Assembly: GCA_032718475.1 (NCBI GenBank)
Contig: JAUCBJ010007043.1
Coordinates: forward strand, 124,001 to 188,000
Length of the DNA stretch: 64,000 bases
From: Nemertoderma westbladi
Lineage: Eukaryota; Xenacoelomorpha; Nemertodermatida; Nemertodermatidae
Direction of reading: 5' to 3'
Shown: positions 34,071-46,600 of the stretch, in pieces
How positions within the stretch are numbered: the stretch's first letter is position 1
Layout: each line of letters starts with the position of its first letter
Notes under the pieces: generated by a model
Databases searched by the model: none
What the model was told of the DNA's origin: nothing
The model's input: only the letters and a program-made list of their open reading frames with translations
Made by a program: the position numbers and the translations under genes

Positions 34071-36411
34071 AGTAGTATGTATAAGTAGTATTTTATAAGT
34101 ACGAGTACGCATATCGGAGGAGACTATACCACATAGACCTCAGGTAAGGACGCCTGTCCCGAATATCCATAATCCCAATTTCGAAAACTCAGCCGAGAAA
34201 TTTATACAAGATGCTTGGGTCAGGGCCTCGGCGCGCAAACCAACACGAGCGCTAAGGACTGACACCGAGTCAAGCGATGAAGAGGAAGACATGAGACGTC
34301 AGAAGTCCCGAAACTATAAGGAAAGAAGGACGGACGCGGAGCAGGTAAGTTTTAATCCCCGGGAAAGGACCAGACTTAACAACCCTGCAGAACTAAACCA
34401 TTTGTTAACCCGGAACGACGCAACCCTTAGGGACATAGGTAAGTTTGCTGCTAGGCAAGGACTGCCGACGCAACAACCCCAGAAGTTTATGGGTAACCAC
34501 AAGCACTGGAGGACTTTCAAAACCTATGTCGACGAGCAGCTAACCAACAGCACCTTTACTCCCAACGAGAAGTTCAACTATTTGCTTCAGATGCTCCATC
34601 GAGAACCTAGAGCCATTGCTGACAACTTCATTGGCAATGAAAGGGCATTTGAGTTGGCAATGAAGACGCTTAGCGACATCTACGGGAATAAAACCAAGAT
34701 GGCGCAGTCGATAGTAGAAGACTTGGGTAAGGGCGGAAGGATTACAACTCCGTTAGAGCTGTTGAACTTAGCGAACGCTATTTCGAACGCATTGGACATC
34801 TTGAGGACGGTGAATCTACCTCATCATGGTGATCACGCCGAAGTTTTAAAGAGCGTAATAAGACGTTTAAACATGCGTTACAGACAGAAATGGCGCAAAT
34901 TAGAGAATAAGTTGGAGGGCCAAGGTAAAGTATTGACGCTTCATCATATTCATGACATGATAGCCACAGACGCAGTAGCAGAGATGAAATCAAACTTCTC
35001 AGAAGAGAATATGAGAGAATCTAAACCTGTTACCGGTAAGTCTATGGTAAGTTTTGACGATGACAGGACCACTGTGACATTTAACTCAGTAGACAGATAT
35101 AATTCGAGTACCCCAGCCTTTAGATCAGACTCGCGAGTATGGTCAGGTGAGCGGTTAGATAGACCTAGGTTAAAGCAAAAGGAGTTGCCGGATGGATTTG
35201 TAGGTTGCCAATACTGTTTACTAAAGGAGGTAAGATCTGACGACCATAAGTTAGATAGTTGCAGACGGTTCAAAGAATTAAATTCGGAACAGAGAAGAGT
35301 TCAAGTGCGGACGTTGGACACCTGTTGGGCATGTCTTGCGCCAGGCCATGTACGGCGGCAGTGCCCGAACAGCAAGGACGGATGCATGGAATGCGGCAGA
35401 CTACATCACAAGTTGCTACATGCGGATTTCCACACCCCAACGGACCGTTACTTACAGCGAAATCCTCAAAGGAAGGGGAGCAAAGAACCCGTATTGATAA
35501 GGAGGAATACGTATACCGGCATTCAGGACGATGGTTATCAACCAGGTTCGTCGGATGAGAATGACGAGTCGAGCGCGAGAGAAGTGACCTGCCAAGGTTT
35601 CACCGCGGATAGTTCATCGACCAGCGCGCGGAAGTATTTATCATCGGCCACGTCGGAAATATTCAGCGTGATTCCGGTGAAACTTACTGGCGATAAGGGA
35701 TCGAAGCGAATATATGTGATGTTGGACACTGCGTCCACATTATCTTATATCGACGAGGAAGTGGCGAGAGCCGTTTCTAGCTTCCAGGACGCCGAGGAGA
35801 TCCAAATAGAGTTGAAGTCTATGCACGGGGTAGGAGACCTCAAGGGACACAGGATATCTGTAGAACTAGATTCCCTACTTCCGAGAGACCAACATACTCG
35901 ACAAGAACGGAAAGCTTTGCCATTGGACGGATTTAAGTGTCTAGCTATGAAGGGATTCGGCAGGCAGTTAGGTAAGGTGCCGCCGATGAGTCCCATAGCA
36001 CAGGAGTATTTTGACAAACTCAGAATACCGAGACACCAGGTAGGTTATAGGAATGTTTCTATGTTAATTGGTGCAGAACAGCTGATTGCACACCAGATAT
36101 GGGAAACGAGACCAGCTGAGCCGCATGTCAATGGACCACATGCCCATAGGACTATATTAGGTTGGTATACAAGAGTACCCATGTATTATGAGTTTACAGG
36201 TGGCGACAAGCCAATGGATAGATACGACGAATTACAGCCTATAACTCAACTACCGTTAGTAGAACCACCAGACATAGACGAGTTTAGGAGAACCTGTATT
36301 GACCACTATAGTGACTTTAGCGAGTTGGACGAGGAGTTGATTCCCGATAATGTTAGGTTGTCGGAACCACTCCACAATGACCAGACAGATAGTGAACCCG
36401 AGGACTGTTAT

Positions 36412-36427
36412 CAGACCCGTGGGTCTG
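36412..36427 (+). repeat. BEL-1 palindromic hairpin motif, variant copy
   Basis: CAGACC-CGTG-GGTCTG lies in the gag-pol frame. Relative to the other copies both arms changed (A to G, T to C), which keeps pairing. Confidence 0.7.
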
Positions 36428-38630
36428 GTTCAGCGGCCCACGCTACTTATCTGAGTAACGTTTTGACTTATACCAACATAGTGGAGGGTCAAGTGGCTAA
36501 ATATCGAGACCTAGACATTTTCCAATACAGTGAGGAGGAGCTACAGAAGGAATTGATACGCCAGGACCTCGAGACAGGAGCCAGAACCGTCGAATGGCTG
36601 GATAGGGACGCAATGGAACCCGGTGGATATGACCTAACCATGTCTACTGATGAGAAGCGGTCGCTGGAGATGATGGAAGATACCATACGTCTACTACCGA
36701 CTGGACATTTTGAAGTTGGAATGTTGTGGCGTCGACAACCTCCTAAGTTGGAGAACAACTACAATTTAGCCTTGAAAAGATTAAACGGAGTAAGGGCTCG
36801 GTTGTTAAAGAATCCGGACATTAGGGAGAAGTATTGCGCCCAGATCAACAACTATTTCGCTAAGGGATTTGCTGGGAAGGTAGAGGACCCTGACTTAGTG
36901 ACAGACCAGACTTATTACCTTCCACACCACTATGTGACTCACCCTGACAAACCTGACAAAGTCCGAGTAGTCAACGACTGCGCAGCAGTCTATAGAGGTA
37001 TGTCCCTGAATTCAGAGTTGATGGATGGTCCCAACCTGAATAACTATTTGATTGGAATACTGTTACGTTTTAGACAGCGGCGATTCGCATTTACTTGTGA
37101 CATCGAGTCGATGTTCCACCAGGTAAGAGCCTGTAAGGCAGACCAGGATAGCCTTCGCTTTCTCTGGTATGAGAATGAAGACTTATCCGGCCCAGTGGTT
37201 ACATACCAGATGTACGTTAGGATATTTGGCGCCCGCGATAGTCCAAATGGCACGCTGTTTGTTCTAAAGAAAACGGCAACAGCCCAGATTGGTAAGTACC
37301 CAGTAGAGGTGATCGAGTCCATCTTGAGAAACTTCTATATGGACGACGGATTGGTGTCCAAGGACACAGCAGAGCAAGCCATAGAAGTGGCTCACGGCCT
37401 ATAGGAGTGCTTGGCTACAGGGGGATTTCCTCTGACCAAGTTCACTACGAACTCGGAGGCCCTATTAGAGTCGTTCCCGGTAAAAGATCGCGGGAGCGGA
37501 GACATTGAATTGGGGGTAGAACCAATCCCCATGGCGCGAGTACTGGGACTCGCTTGGAACCCGAACTCAGATAAGTTCCAGGTAAGAGTTAGATTTGAGC
37601 CCAGTAGCCCAGACAAAGTTTTGACAAAGGGAATTTGCTTATCGACATTGAGTAGACTATTTGACCTGATGAACTTTATCAGTCCGGTAATATTACAGGC
37701 ACGAGCGTGCATGAGGAAAATTTGGTTGTCTGACCTGGAGTGGGACGAACCAATATCTCCTATACATGCAAAGCAGTGGAGAGAGTGGGAAGCCGAGTTG
37801 CATCTATTGAAAAATATAGATGTACCCCGTTCCTACTTTCCGAATCAGCTGGTATTTCCAGCTGATCTCGAACTGCATCTATTTAGTGACGCAAGTGACA
37901 CCGGCTTTGGTATGGTAGCCTACCTTCGCCGAGAGGTAAGTCAGGATAAGTTTGAGACGGCCTTTGTGACTTCTAGATCAAAGACAATGCTGGTCAAATA
38001 CATGACTGTCCCTCGTGCAGAGTTACAGGCGGCAGTGGTTTCAGTCGAGGTAAGTAAGCAAATAACAGAGGAATTAGACACGACATTGACCTTATTTTAT
38101 TGGACGGACGCATCCTTAGTGTTAGTATACATTGCAGCCGACAATATTGCACTAAAGACATTTGTGGCCAACAGACGCGCTCAGATCGTCGACTTTTCGA
38201 CGAAGGAACAATGGAGACATTGTCCGGGAGTGTTGAACCCGGCCGACATAACTTCGAGAGGTGCAATGCCGGCGGAATTCTGTCAGGAAGGGTCGCAGGA
38301 GTTTTGGTTGCATGGACCTGATTTTCTAACAAGGACACAGGAACATTGGCCAGAGCGACTAAAGATAGTGACCAATCCGATGCCTGAAGATGCAGAAGTC
38401 AAGGTGGAGAAAGTCTCTAAGTCGAAGTCTAAAGCCAAAATTAAGTCATTGGAGCGGCCTGAAGAGTCATTGGAGCGGCCTGAAGAGTCATTGGAGCGGC
38501 CCGGAGACCTGTCAGACCAACAGACTTATGTGACTACTAGGTCCGGAAGGGTAAGTTATGACATAAAACCACCCTTACAGACTAAACCAGAGTCACAGAA
38601 AATGACCGACACAGTGGAGCCTTTGGTTTC

Positions 38631-38646
38631 CAAACCTGCGGGTTTG
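38631..38646 (+). repeat. BEL-1 palindromic hairpin motif
   Basis: CAAACC-TGCG-GGTTTG lies in the pol frame. The flanking C and G extend the stem by one pair. The transcript would form a 6-7 bp stem closed by a UNCG-type loop. Confidence 0.7.
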
Positions 38647-40196
38647 GATTCGAAACTTCCATCAATTAGCGGACAACCGTCGCTGGCATTAGAGCCATGT
38701 AGTATTTATGACAAATTACTAAATTCGTCTGCCTCTTGGCTGACAATTTGTAAAAGAACTGCGTGGTTAAGCCGATACATTTCGTACCTTTGTATAAAAC
38801 ATTCGGAACATTTGGGAGAACAATTGAGCACTAATATTGAGCGAATTCGGAAATTGAAACAACCTCTGACAGAGGATGAGATTGATCAAGCGGAATTAAA
38901 GCATTTGAAACATTATCAAATGTGTGCCTTCCCCAAAGAATTCCATCTATTATCGGCTCAACGACCAGTTCTCTATAAACCCCTTAGAAAATGGAGTCCA
39001 TTAATCCATAAGGGTTTAATTTGTCATAGATCGAGAATCCAGACTGTCGACATAAACTCACAGTTCAGGTTCCCAGTGATAATCCCTAGTCACCCAATAG
39101 AATTGCAAAGAGCGATTCTATGGGATATACACAAGAGGTTGCATCACGCGGGAAAGTTACACTGTTTGTCGGCAGCGAGACAGCGATTCATTTTATTGCA
39201 GCCAAGCAGGGCAGCAGGCACTATGTATGATGCCTGTCTGGTTTGCAAGAGGGTGAACGCCAGAGTATTGGAACAGGAGATGGCTGAACTCCCGGAAGCG
39301 AGAGTGCAGGCATATGACCCACCCTTTACGAATACAGGGGTGGATTGTTTTGGTCCGATTGAGGCAAAGAGTGGACGGCTGACCCACAAGCGATGGGGTC
39401 TGCTACTGACATGCATGGCTAGTAGAGCCATACACATTGAGCGTGTGGCAGACATGTCGACCAAATCTCTGCTCCTGGCCTTAAAGAGATTTATGGCCAG
39501 GAGAGGACTAGTAAAGGCGTTCTACTCTGACAAGGGTACAAACTTTGTCGCAGGGAATAGCGAGTTAAACGCGGCTCATAAAGCGGCACAGAATAAGGAA
39601 ATTTCTGCAGCACTTTTGCCGCAAAGAGTAGAGTGGAGATTTAATACTCCAGAAAGTCCTTGGAGAGGAGGAAGTTGGGAGCGTTTAGTTCGCTCTGTAA
39701 AACAGGCCATTGCCAAAACATTGCCTGTAAACAAACAACTTACCGACGACGAACTGGTCACAGCTTTCATCGAAATCGAGCATACATTAAACTCGAGGCC
39801 AATAGCTATGTTGCCAGACGGTGTTGCATTAACGCCGAATCATTTGCTAATGCAGAGTCCAGCATTTCTTGTGCCGGCATCAGAACCCATTAGTGCCGAC
39901 CTATATAGTCGTAAGAGCTGGAAAATGACTCAATTTGTGGCGTACACATTCTGGGAATATTGGCGGGAATACTATCTTCCAGAACAAAGTGGTACAAAAC
40001 GGTTCGGAGTCTCCAAAGGGGAGATTACGTATTGATAACAGAGCCGATTGTCAAGAGAAAGTATTGGGAGACAGGAGTGATCTTGCATACACACCCAGAC
40101 GTGCAAAACATAGTGCGCACAGTCACTGTGAAAATTAGGTGCAAGTGTCCGCACCCAAAGAAGTGTAAAACTAATGGTTTACACACCTTGGACTGA

Positions 40197-41035
40197 CCGG
40201 TCCAAGATATCGTGTTATTAGAGGAGACACGCATCGAGACGGGAGATTATAATTTGTCTCCTGCCTCAAAACGGAATTAGTGTTGGACGCAACTCACTTC
40301 GTATGCATTCCTCGTATGCAAATACAAGGAAATGCATAGGAGCGGGGTTGTGGTGAATTGCGTTGAGTTTTGTCTGGTGGGTATCAAAACAAAATTTTAT
40401 TTTCAAAATTTTTGGAAAAATTTAAAAATTTAAAAAAATTTGAAGTGAACCCAAGACAATTCCAGACGCTGTGTATAGACGCGTTTTAGAATTCGTCTAT
40501 AGATAAACAGTAATTTGAAAGTCGTGAAGCCTGGAAAATAGCATTTAGAAACCATGGTGACGGCTATATTACGTAGGAGTGTAAATTGAGTTTAGCAACT
40601 TCCACAGATTGGTGCCAACAGTGCAACTAGGGTGCTAAAGGTTAGTAGCACCAGAGGCCTACGCGGACCCCACTCAGTAGTTTGCAGTGAAGTGTGATGT
40701 TCGATTATCAAACCTGTGGGTTTGGTATAGTCGAGTATTGAGGCTATGGTCCTTTCTAACTACTGTAGTTTAGTACGAGTAATGGGAGTAGTTTGGGCAT
40801 CAAAAAGTGAGTTGGTCACGGCCAGTTTATCTCCAAAGTTTTTGCGCTATGCATGGGAATACGTTAGAGGATAGTTAGGAAGAGACGGGATCTAGAGAGT
40901 CGAACCTGAACTGCTGGAAGGCAGCGGGGGGGTTCGGGAGGTCTGTCCTTCGGCGACATCTAACTGATTTACCCACAGTGTAATTGGTTACGTAACGGCA
41001 CTTATTGGGATATATATGTATATACACGGCGCATA
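40197..41035 (+). other. BEL-1 spacer between pol and ORF-x
   Basis: About 840 bases without a long frame. It holds one palindrome (40709), an imperfect inverted repeat (ATGCATTCCT at 40303 with AGGAAATGCAT at 40327) and an A/T-rich run at about 40385-40445. Confidence 0.5.
40709..40724 (+). repeat. BEL-1 palindromic hairpin motif
   Basis: CAAACC-TGTG-GGTTTG lies in the non-coding stretch after pol. Confidence 0.7.
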
Positions 41036-41239
41036 ATGGAGAAGGATATTAGAGCGCAACCGCGCAGAGGATTTACTGCCAGAGAGGAGGCGGAGTTACC
41101 ATTCGCGCGACCGGGATGTAAAGATTCGAACGTTTACTACCATGGGAGGTCTGTGATGGAGCTAAATGGGAAATATAAACCCACTTATGATAAGGAATTA
41201 CGGAGGGAAAGAATGAGAGCGTTGGGGGACTGTAAGTAG
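41036..41239 (+). CDS. BEL-1 ORF-x, N-terminal part, 67 aa
   Basis: It starts ATGGAGAAGGAT at 41036. The peptide has FTAREEAELPFARPGCKDS, then VYYHGRSVMEL, then a basic helix ending ERMRALGDC. The order resembles the 273-aa ORF-x of BEL-2 (aromatic segment, GRxxxL, charged helix), though similarity is weak. The frame stops just where BEL-1 sequence seems to end, at the left edge of the inserted block, so the last two codons and the stop may be foreign. The rest of the frame may resume at 57347 on the far side. Function is unknown. Confidence 0.45.
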   Translation: MEKDIRAQPRRGFTAREEAELPFARPGCKDSNVYYHGRSVMELNGKYKPTYDKELRRERMRALGDCK

Positions 41240-42049
41240 TAGATAAAGCATGGCCCCCAACATAGTCCTCCCTAAGCCTGGGCTATGCACATTCCATTCG
41301 GAGGGCTATTAAAAAATGCCAAATTCCGGTGCTAAATTGCGGTGCGCGCCACATCTGTCACCATCCATCGATCGGCAGTTGCCATCAACCAATCGTAGCG
41401 TAGCGTAGCCTAACTAACTAACCCTAATGTTATTCACCTTTTCACCACGTCATCACCACCACCACCGCTGTATACTGTATATGATGGCGACAACGACGAC
41501 GTGGCCACCAACTACTCGCATCGCGCATATATTATATTATATCGATTGCCAACTCCACGACAGCCGTCGCCAAACCAACAAACCAACCACTCAGTATGAT
41601 ACATGTGCATGAAATTCCGCCTCGTGTCAACTACGCGTATACGAGCATTTCCATAGTAGTTACTCAAGCTAACCGATCCCGCAGCATCTGTGCCATATTG
41701 AAAGGCTACTACTACTAACATTATACTGTGCGTTTTTATTATAATTATTGATTATTATTACACACAACCCTATGATTCATATTCTTTCACATATTTCCTA
41801 TCCACGTAACCAACCAACCATTCATCCACGTTGCACCCCATCTCTTTTCTTATTCGTCGATGATTATGACACGTCCCATCTCTTCTTCGTTGACTATGCC
41901 ACATCGCAAATTTATATATAACTGAATGTTTTTAATAAAATTCATCACTTGTAATCTTCATGGTAATATATTGATACCATATCTAATTTTTTGTTCTCAC
42001 TCTGACATTGTGTTATTTCCTTAATAATTTCTTCATTATCTTACTCATT
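41240..42049. other. Left flank of the inserted DNA element, no genes
   Basis: It has a CAC/CCA-rich stretch (41440-41600) and AT-rich sequence after it. I found no inverted copy of this stretch near 54750-54840 or beyond the LINE, so the terminal repeats of the virus-like element are not identified. Confidence 0.35.
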
Positions 42050-42257
42050 GTATATATAAGTGGTCAGAAATTCATACAAGAGCGAAAATGATACCTAACG
42101 ATGCCATACTTCGCAGTACACAGATTACATGAATCATTTTATTTTTGACGTTTTGTTGGGAAAAATAAAATGATTCATGTAATCTGTGTACTGCTAAGTA
42201 CGGCAAAGTTAAGTATCATCTTTTGTCTCGTGTTAGTTTCTGACCACTTATATATAC
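42050..42257. repeat. Long hairpin: ~100-bp inverted repeat with 14-base loop
   Basis: The inner stem is perfect for 32 bp (42115-42146 with 42161-42192). The outer stem is perfect for 21 bp (42050-42070 with 42237-42257). The middle part has several mismatches. Weaker pairing continues outward (GTTCTCACTCT near 41994 with AGAGTGAGAAC near 42267). It ends 98 bases before the first gene of the element. It could be a terminal hairpin, a replication origin, or an inserted fold-back MITE. Confidence 0.8.
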
Positions 42258-42337
42258 CCAATTTTAGAGTGAGAACTATGGTGTCAATTTATTACAGCGA
42301 TGCGGTTTAAAATTTATCACTTGTAATATTTTTCGTA

Positions 42338-42355
42338 TTTATTATTATTATTATT
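42338..42355 (+). repeat. (ATT)n tract before the 354-aa gene
   Basis: TATT repeats run directly into the ATG at 42356. A similar (ATT)n run at about 43568-43592 precedes the polymerase ATG at 43613, so both early genes share an A/T-only leader. Confidence 0.6.
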
Positions 42356-43420
42356 ATGGCCTTAACGCAAAAAACCGGAGCTGCAAATAGCTGGAAATTT
42401 ACTTACAATAAATATACTTGTACCGTCGTTCACAGCAAGTATTTTATTGTGGAATCTCAGGAGGACAACGAATCAATTTGTTTTTCCCATCAAGATACCC
42501 GCTATTTGTTAGACATTCTAGAAATAACCAACAACAACCAACATCAATCCAGACCAGCAATTATACCAGGTAGGATATATCCAACTCTTCGTTTTGCTCG
42601 GGGAAATTTGAATATTTCCATCAACCCCACATCGGGTGATGTTTACGTTCAGAAACAAGGCAAATGTAAAGTTCTCAACAAAGCTTTTACTGAAGTTCTA
42701 ATTCAATACAGAGGGAAATTATTGCAATTTCTCTCTCCACCGCTAGAGATTATTAGCGATCAATTCTACATTGAATTATCAAATCCAGAGTTTATTGGAT
42801 TTGTAACAGCTTTTAAAGGAACCAACTATGTTGGCTTATGGAAAATCAGCCCCAGATACGCTGATAGTGTTGGTTTTAACTATTATACAGGTTTCAATTT
42901 GTCAAAACAGGAACTAAGCGTTTTGTTGCGAGAGTGGGACAACCAAGTCGATGAAACAGACAAGCATCTTTTTGATAAAAATATCATTCAATTATCAGAC
43001 CGGCTCAAAATGATTAAAACCAATAATAAAAAAATTATTATCACCAACACCGATAATTCTACTGAAGTAGGTGCCAGCGGAAATTCTATTGAGTTGCATT
43101 ACTTGAATGATAAAGCTCATATTAGTTTTCTCAAAGAATCGATGGATGGGGTTTCTCTTACTGAAGCCCATGTTGACGGTTTTGTCCTCTTGGATAAACC
43201 TAAAGCATTCGTAGAGATCCCATCACCTAATCCAGATGTTGAAGAGAGTTGCTCTCAACCGCAACAGGTCTTTCCTGAAATATTACCTCGAAAGCCAAGA
43301 TCATCGAGTAAATTTACCAACGCATCACCTGCAAAGAAACAGAAAGTTGTCAGTAACCCAGTTCTAGTAGAACCTGTTACTAATTCTCTATGGAAACCAG
43401 ATTATTATCCTAATATGTAA
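42356..43420 (+). CDS. Novel element protein, 354 aa
   Basis: An intact frame with a good ATG directly after an (ATT)n run. I do not recognise the family. The N-terminal ~220 residues look like a beta-rich globular domain. Residues ~245-290 carry IELHYLNDKAHISF and VDGFVLLDKPKAFVEIP, which align with the smaller ORF at 48882-49298 (MELRYINQKFEIGF, VDGLPLSPTKVEIS). The C-terminal ~65 residues are Ser/Pro-rich with a basic stretch, SPAKKQKVV, that suits a nuclear signal. It is the first gene of the rightward module and lies upstream of the polymerase. A DNA-binding or replication role is possible, but that is only inference from position. Confidence 0.7.
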   Translation: MALTQKTGAANSWKFTYNKYTCTVVHSKYFIVESQEDNESICFSHQDTRYLLDILEITNNNQHQSRPAIIPGRIYPTLRFARGNLNISINPTSGDVYVQKQGKCKVLNKAFTEVLIQYRGKLLQFLSPPLEIISDQFYIELSNPEFIGFVTAFKGTNYVGLWKISPRYADSVGFNYYTGFNLSKQELSVLLREWDNQVDETDKHLFDKNIIQLSDRLKMIKTNNKKIIITNTDNSTEVGASGNSIELHYLNDKAHISFLKESMDGVSLTEAHVDGFVLLDKPKAFVEIPSPNPDVEESCSQPQQVFPEILPRKPRSSSKFTNASPAKKQKVVSNPVLVEPVTNSLWKPDYYPNM

Positions 43421-43567
43421 GCCTAATCATAAGTTAAACTCTTTGCGGTTTCCAATAGTCATAAGCGATTGGTGATTGGTTTAAAATTATTTCCCTCGCT
43501 AGCATATAAATGTTTAGATATAGTCAATATCATATCATTTCATTTTATTTTAATCTTTGGACATATT

Positions 43568-43592
43568 TTATTATTATTATTATTATTATTAT
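43568..43592 (+). repeat. (ATT)n tract before the polymerase gene
   Basis: Eight ATT units lie 20 bases before ATG 43613. A TATAAA-like sequence (GCATATAAATG) is found near 43503. Confidence 0.6.
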
Positions 43593-43612
43593 TTATCTAA
43601 ACAAACTTCAAC

Positions 43613-46600
43613 ATGGATAAAATAACAATATGTTGTTCATTCTGTCATATGAATGTAACTAGACATAATTACTTACGCCACCTACGGTCACATTTTGAAG
43701 GTTATTCTTGTTTTAAGTGTCATGTCGTGACTTCATGCAGCGAAATTTGTAAACGACATGAATCAACTACTGGTTGTAAAGAAATGGAGTTCCGCACCTA
43801 TCAATTGACTTGTTCTACCTGTAATAAAGAGTATACATATGAGAATTATATACGACACGACTGTCACTTGAAATGTTACTACACAAGAAAGCGTAAATTT
43901 CCGCAACATAAAAATATAATATCCAGAAAACACTTAAGGGTGGCTCTTGGTACATGCGCAACAATTTTTACGCGGGAACAAGAAGCTCACGATAATCGTC
44001 TTGAAATTTATGTCCACGACCTCCCAACTTCTAGAGATTATCCCGATGTAGAAACAGCATTAGCACAAATTCGAGGTAATATTCTTCAGTTAATATTAGA
44101 TAGATTGAAAGAAATGAATGTTCTTAGACTGTGGTTAGGTCTAAATGTATTAATGTACAGATCACATTTTGCAGAAGGCGAGCAATTGGAAACCTTTTAT
44201 TTTAATTCTTCCGGTGGTGCTATTAATACTGTAGATTTGCCGCAAAGTTTTGACTCATGGTTTGAGTATGTGCGTGCTGGGAAATATATTACAAAAAATA
44301 GCCATATTTAACACACGTGGTTCGGGGTGGCGTATTAAATCTTTATTAAGGGTTGAAATTAAATTAGCTGAATCTAAGTGTAGGTCGTTACTATATAAGG
44401 GGCATGGATATATGGAATTACCTAAGGCTTTATCAGCTAAAAAATGTACAATAAATATACAAACAGCTGATAATGATTGTTTCAAATGGGCTATTATATC
44501 CGCAAAATTTGGTAGCAAAGTGAAAAACAACAAAAACCATACTTCATTGTACAAAAATTATATGAGTCATTTCATTTTTGACAATGGGAACAAAGATTAT
44601 CCAACAGAGTGGCAGTTAGCGATTAAACTTTTTGAAAAACAAAATTCAAAATATATAATTAATTTACTATGTTGGAATAACGACAACAAACATACTCCTG
44701 TATCTATATTAAGACAACCTCCTTTTAGTAAAATTACACCTGATAAACAGTTATTAAATATATTACTTGTAGTAAAAAATAACAATGTACCTAAACTGAA
44801 TCATTATGTTTGCATAACTAACTTGAATCGATTGCTGAATTCGAGAGCTCTTCATACCCGAGGTAGGCAATTTTGTGAAAGGTGCTTGGCTCATTTTTTT
44901 CGAGCGGAAGTTCTTCATCGACACCATCTCGTATGCTACCAAGGAAGAAGTCAGCGCGAGAAACTACCTAATAAAAAAAGAACACACATTAGTTTTACAA
45001 ATTTAGATAGAACCTTATCCCCATTGTTTGTCACCTACTTTGATATAGAATGTATCTTACAACCTTCAGTTAATAATCAATTTATACAGGAGCATATACC
45101 GTGTGCTGTGAGTTATTTAATTGTTCCCAATACTGAATTAATTGACCCACCAAAATGTCATTTGAAAACATTTGTAAAGACAAATAATAATAATAATTGT
45201 ATTCAAGATTTCTTAGATTCATTATGTACTGATTTAACTGAATTATGTTGTTGGTCAGACATATACACTCATAAAACCATGTCATTTACTAATATTGATT
45301 TTGTAAATTTTGAACAAGCAAAATTCTGTTTCTATTGTAATGTTACTTTAAATAATAATGTTGGGAAAAACAGACATCATTCACATATTACAGGTAAATA
45401 TATTGCGGCAGCCTGTAATAGTTTTAACCGAAGTTTATCATTGAAACGATACCTGTATGTACTTTGCGGGCACAATTCCAGTAATTACGATATACATTGT
45501 ATATTACAAACCGGATTTAGAGATAAGAAATACACAGATTGGGATATAAAGGTTATACCGAGAAATACAGAACGATATATTTCACTGAGTGCATTTATCC
45601 CAATTAAAAACACTTCTAAAAAAATTGAGTTACGTTTCTTGGACACATATCAATTTTTAAGCTTTTCTTTAAGTAATTTGGTTGAGTGTTCAACAAAGGA
45701 TGTAGCGAGTCATGATATAAGCTCAATTTTACCTATTACTCTACAAGAAATGAAATATTTTTATCCAAACTTGAATAACTCAACAATTAAACGGAAAGGA
45801 GTATTTCCATACGAGTACTTGAAAGATATTAATAAATTTAATGATACTAGTTTACCATCTATAAATAATTTTTTTAGTAACTTAAGTCAAAAAACATGTA
45901 CAATTGAAGATTATAGGTTTGCGGAATTATCATGGGTTGAATTCGACTGTGTGAATCTCAAAGATTATCTTTTAGCCTATTTAAAACTCGATGTTTGTTT
46001 GCTTGCTGATATATTTGAGAATTTTAGGAATGTTTGTAAACAAAATTACGATTTAGAAGTGGTTTTTTACTGTAGTATCGCGTCATTTACCTATGATTGC
46101 GCACTAAAATATAATAAATGTAAAATAGAATTAATAAAGGATTATCAGACATATAGAGATTTTGAAAAATCAATTAGGGGTGGTGTTTCATTTTGTCGAA
46201 AGCATTATATAGAATCAAATATACCAGGAACAAGTACATATGATTCTACTAAGGAAGGATGCCATATTTTTAATATTGATTTCAACTCTTTATATTCTGG
46301 GAATTTAAGTAAAAAACTACCCACCTCGCAATTCAAAGAAGTAAGTATTAAACATTTAGAGAATGCAATTCCAGAAAAACTAATCGAGTACTTGGTAGAT
46401 TTAGACATTGATGGATCTACTGGATATTTTTTAATATGTGATTTAAATTATCCTAAAGCTATTCACGATCAAACATTACAATTACCGTTAGCTCCAGAGC
46501 ATTTAAGTATAAATGAATCAATGCTTTCACCTTATATGAGGGAACAATTTAATTTATCGATACAAAGAGGTACCTCCCGTAAATATAGGATGTCTACACC

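Larger units (their letters stand above)
34097..40196 (+). pseudogene. BEL-1 gag-pol polyprotein (protease, RT, RNase H, integrase)
   Basis: The first ATG is 34291, but the frame is open from 34097 and looks coding (acidic TDTESSDEEED before the ATG), so the true start may lie upstream or on a spliced leader. Numbered from 34291: Gag 1-400 with knuckle CWACLAPGHVRRQC at 345 and CMECGRLHH after it; protease LDTAS at 478-482; RT with VRVVNDCAAV, FTCDIESMF and YMDD at 1016-1019; a single TAG at 37402; RNase H with LFSDASDTGFG, RAEL and YWTDAS; integrase with GVDCFG, SDKGTN and GSWERLV as its D-D-E. Near 39970 the frame shifts by one base; the remaining integrase C-terminus (RGDYVLI to the TGA at 40194) is in the next frame. 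Two lesions make it inactive, although every catalytic residue is kept. It would copy and integrate the element. Confidence 0.9.

Noticed and set aside
37402-37404. Programmed stop readthrough at the TAG in BEL-1 pol
   Set aside because: It lies inside the conserved RT region just after YMDD, where other BEL elements have a sense codon, with no known readthrough context; a mutation is simpler.
44290-44312. Programmed frameshift in the polymerase gene
   Set aside because: An A-run slip is present, but there is no evidence of a downstream pseudoknot and PolB genes of this group are normally one frame; a mutation or read error is more likely.
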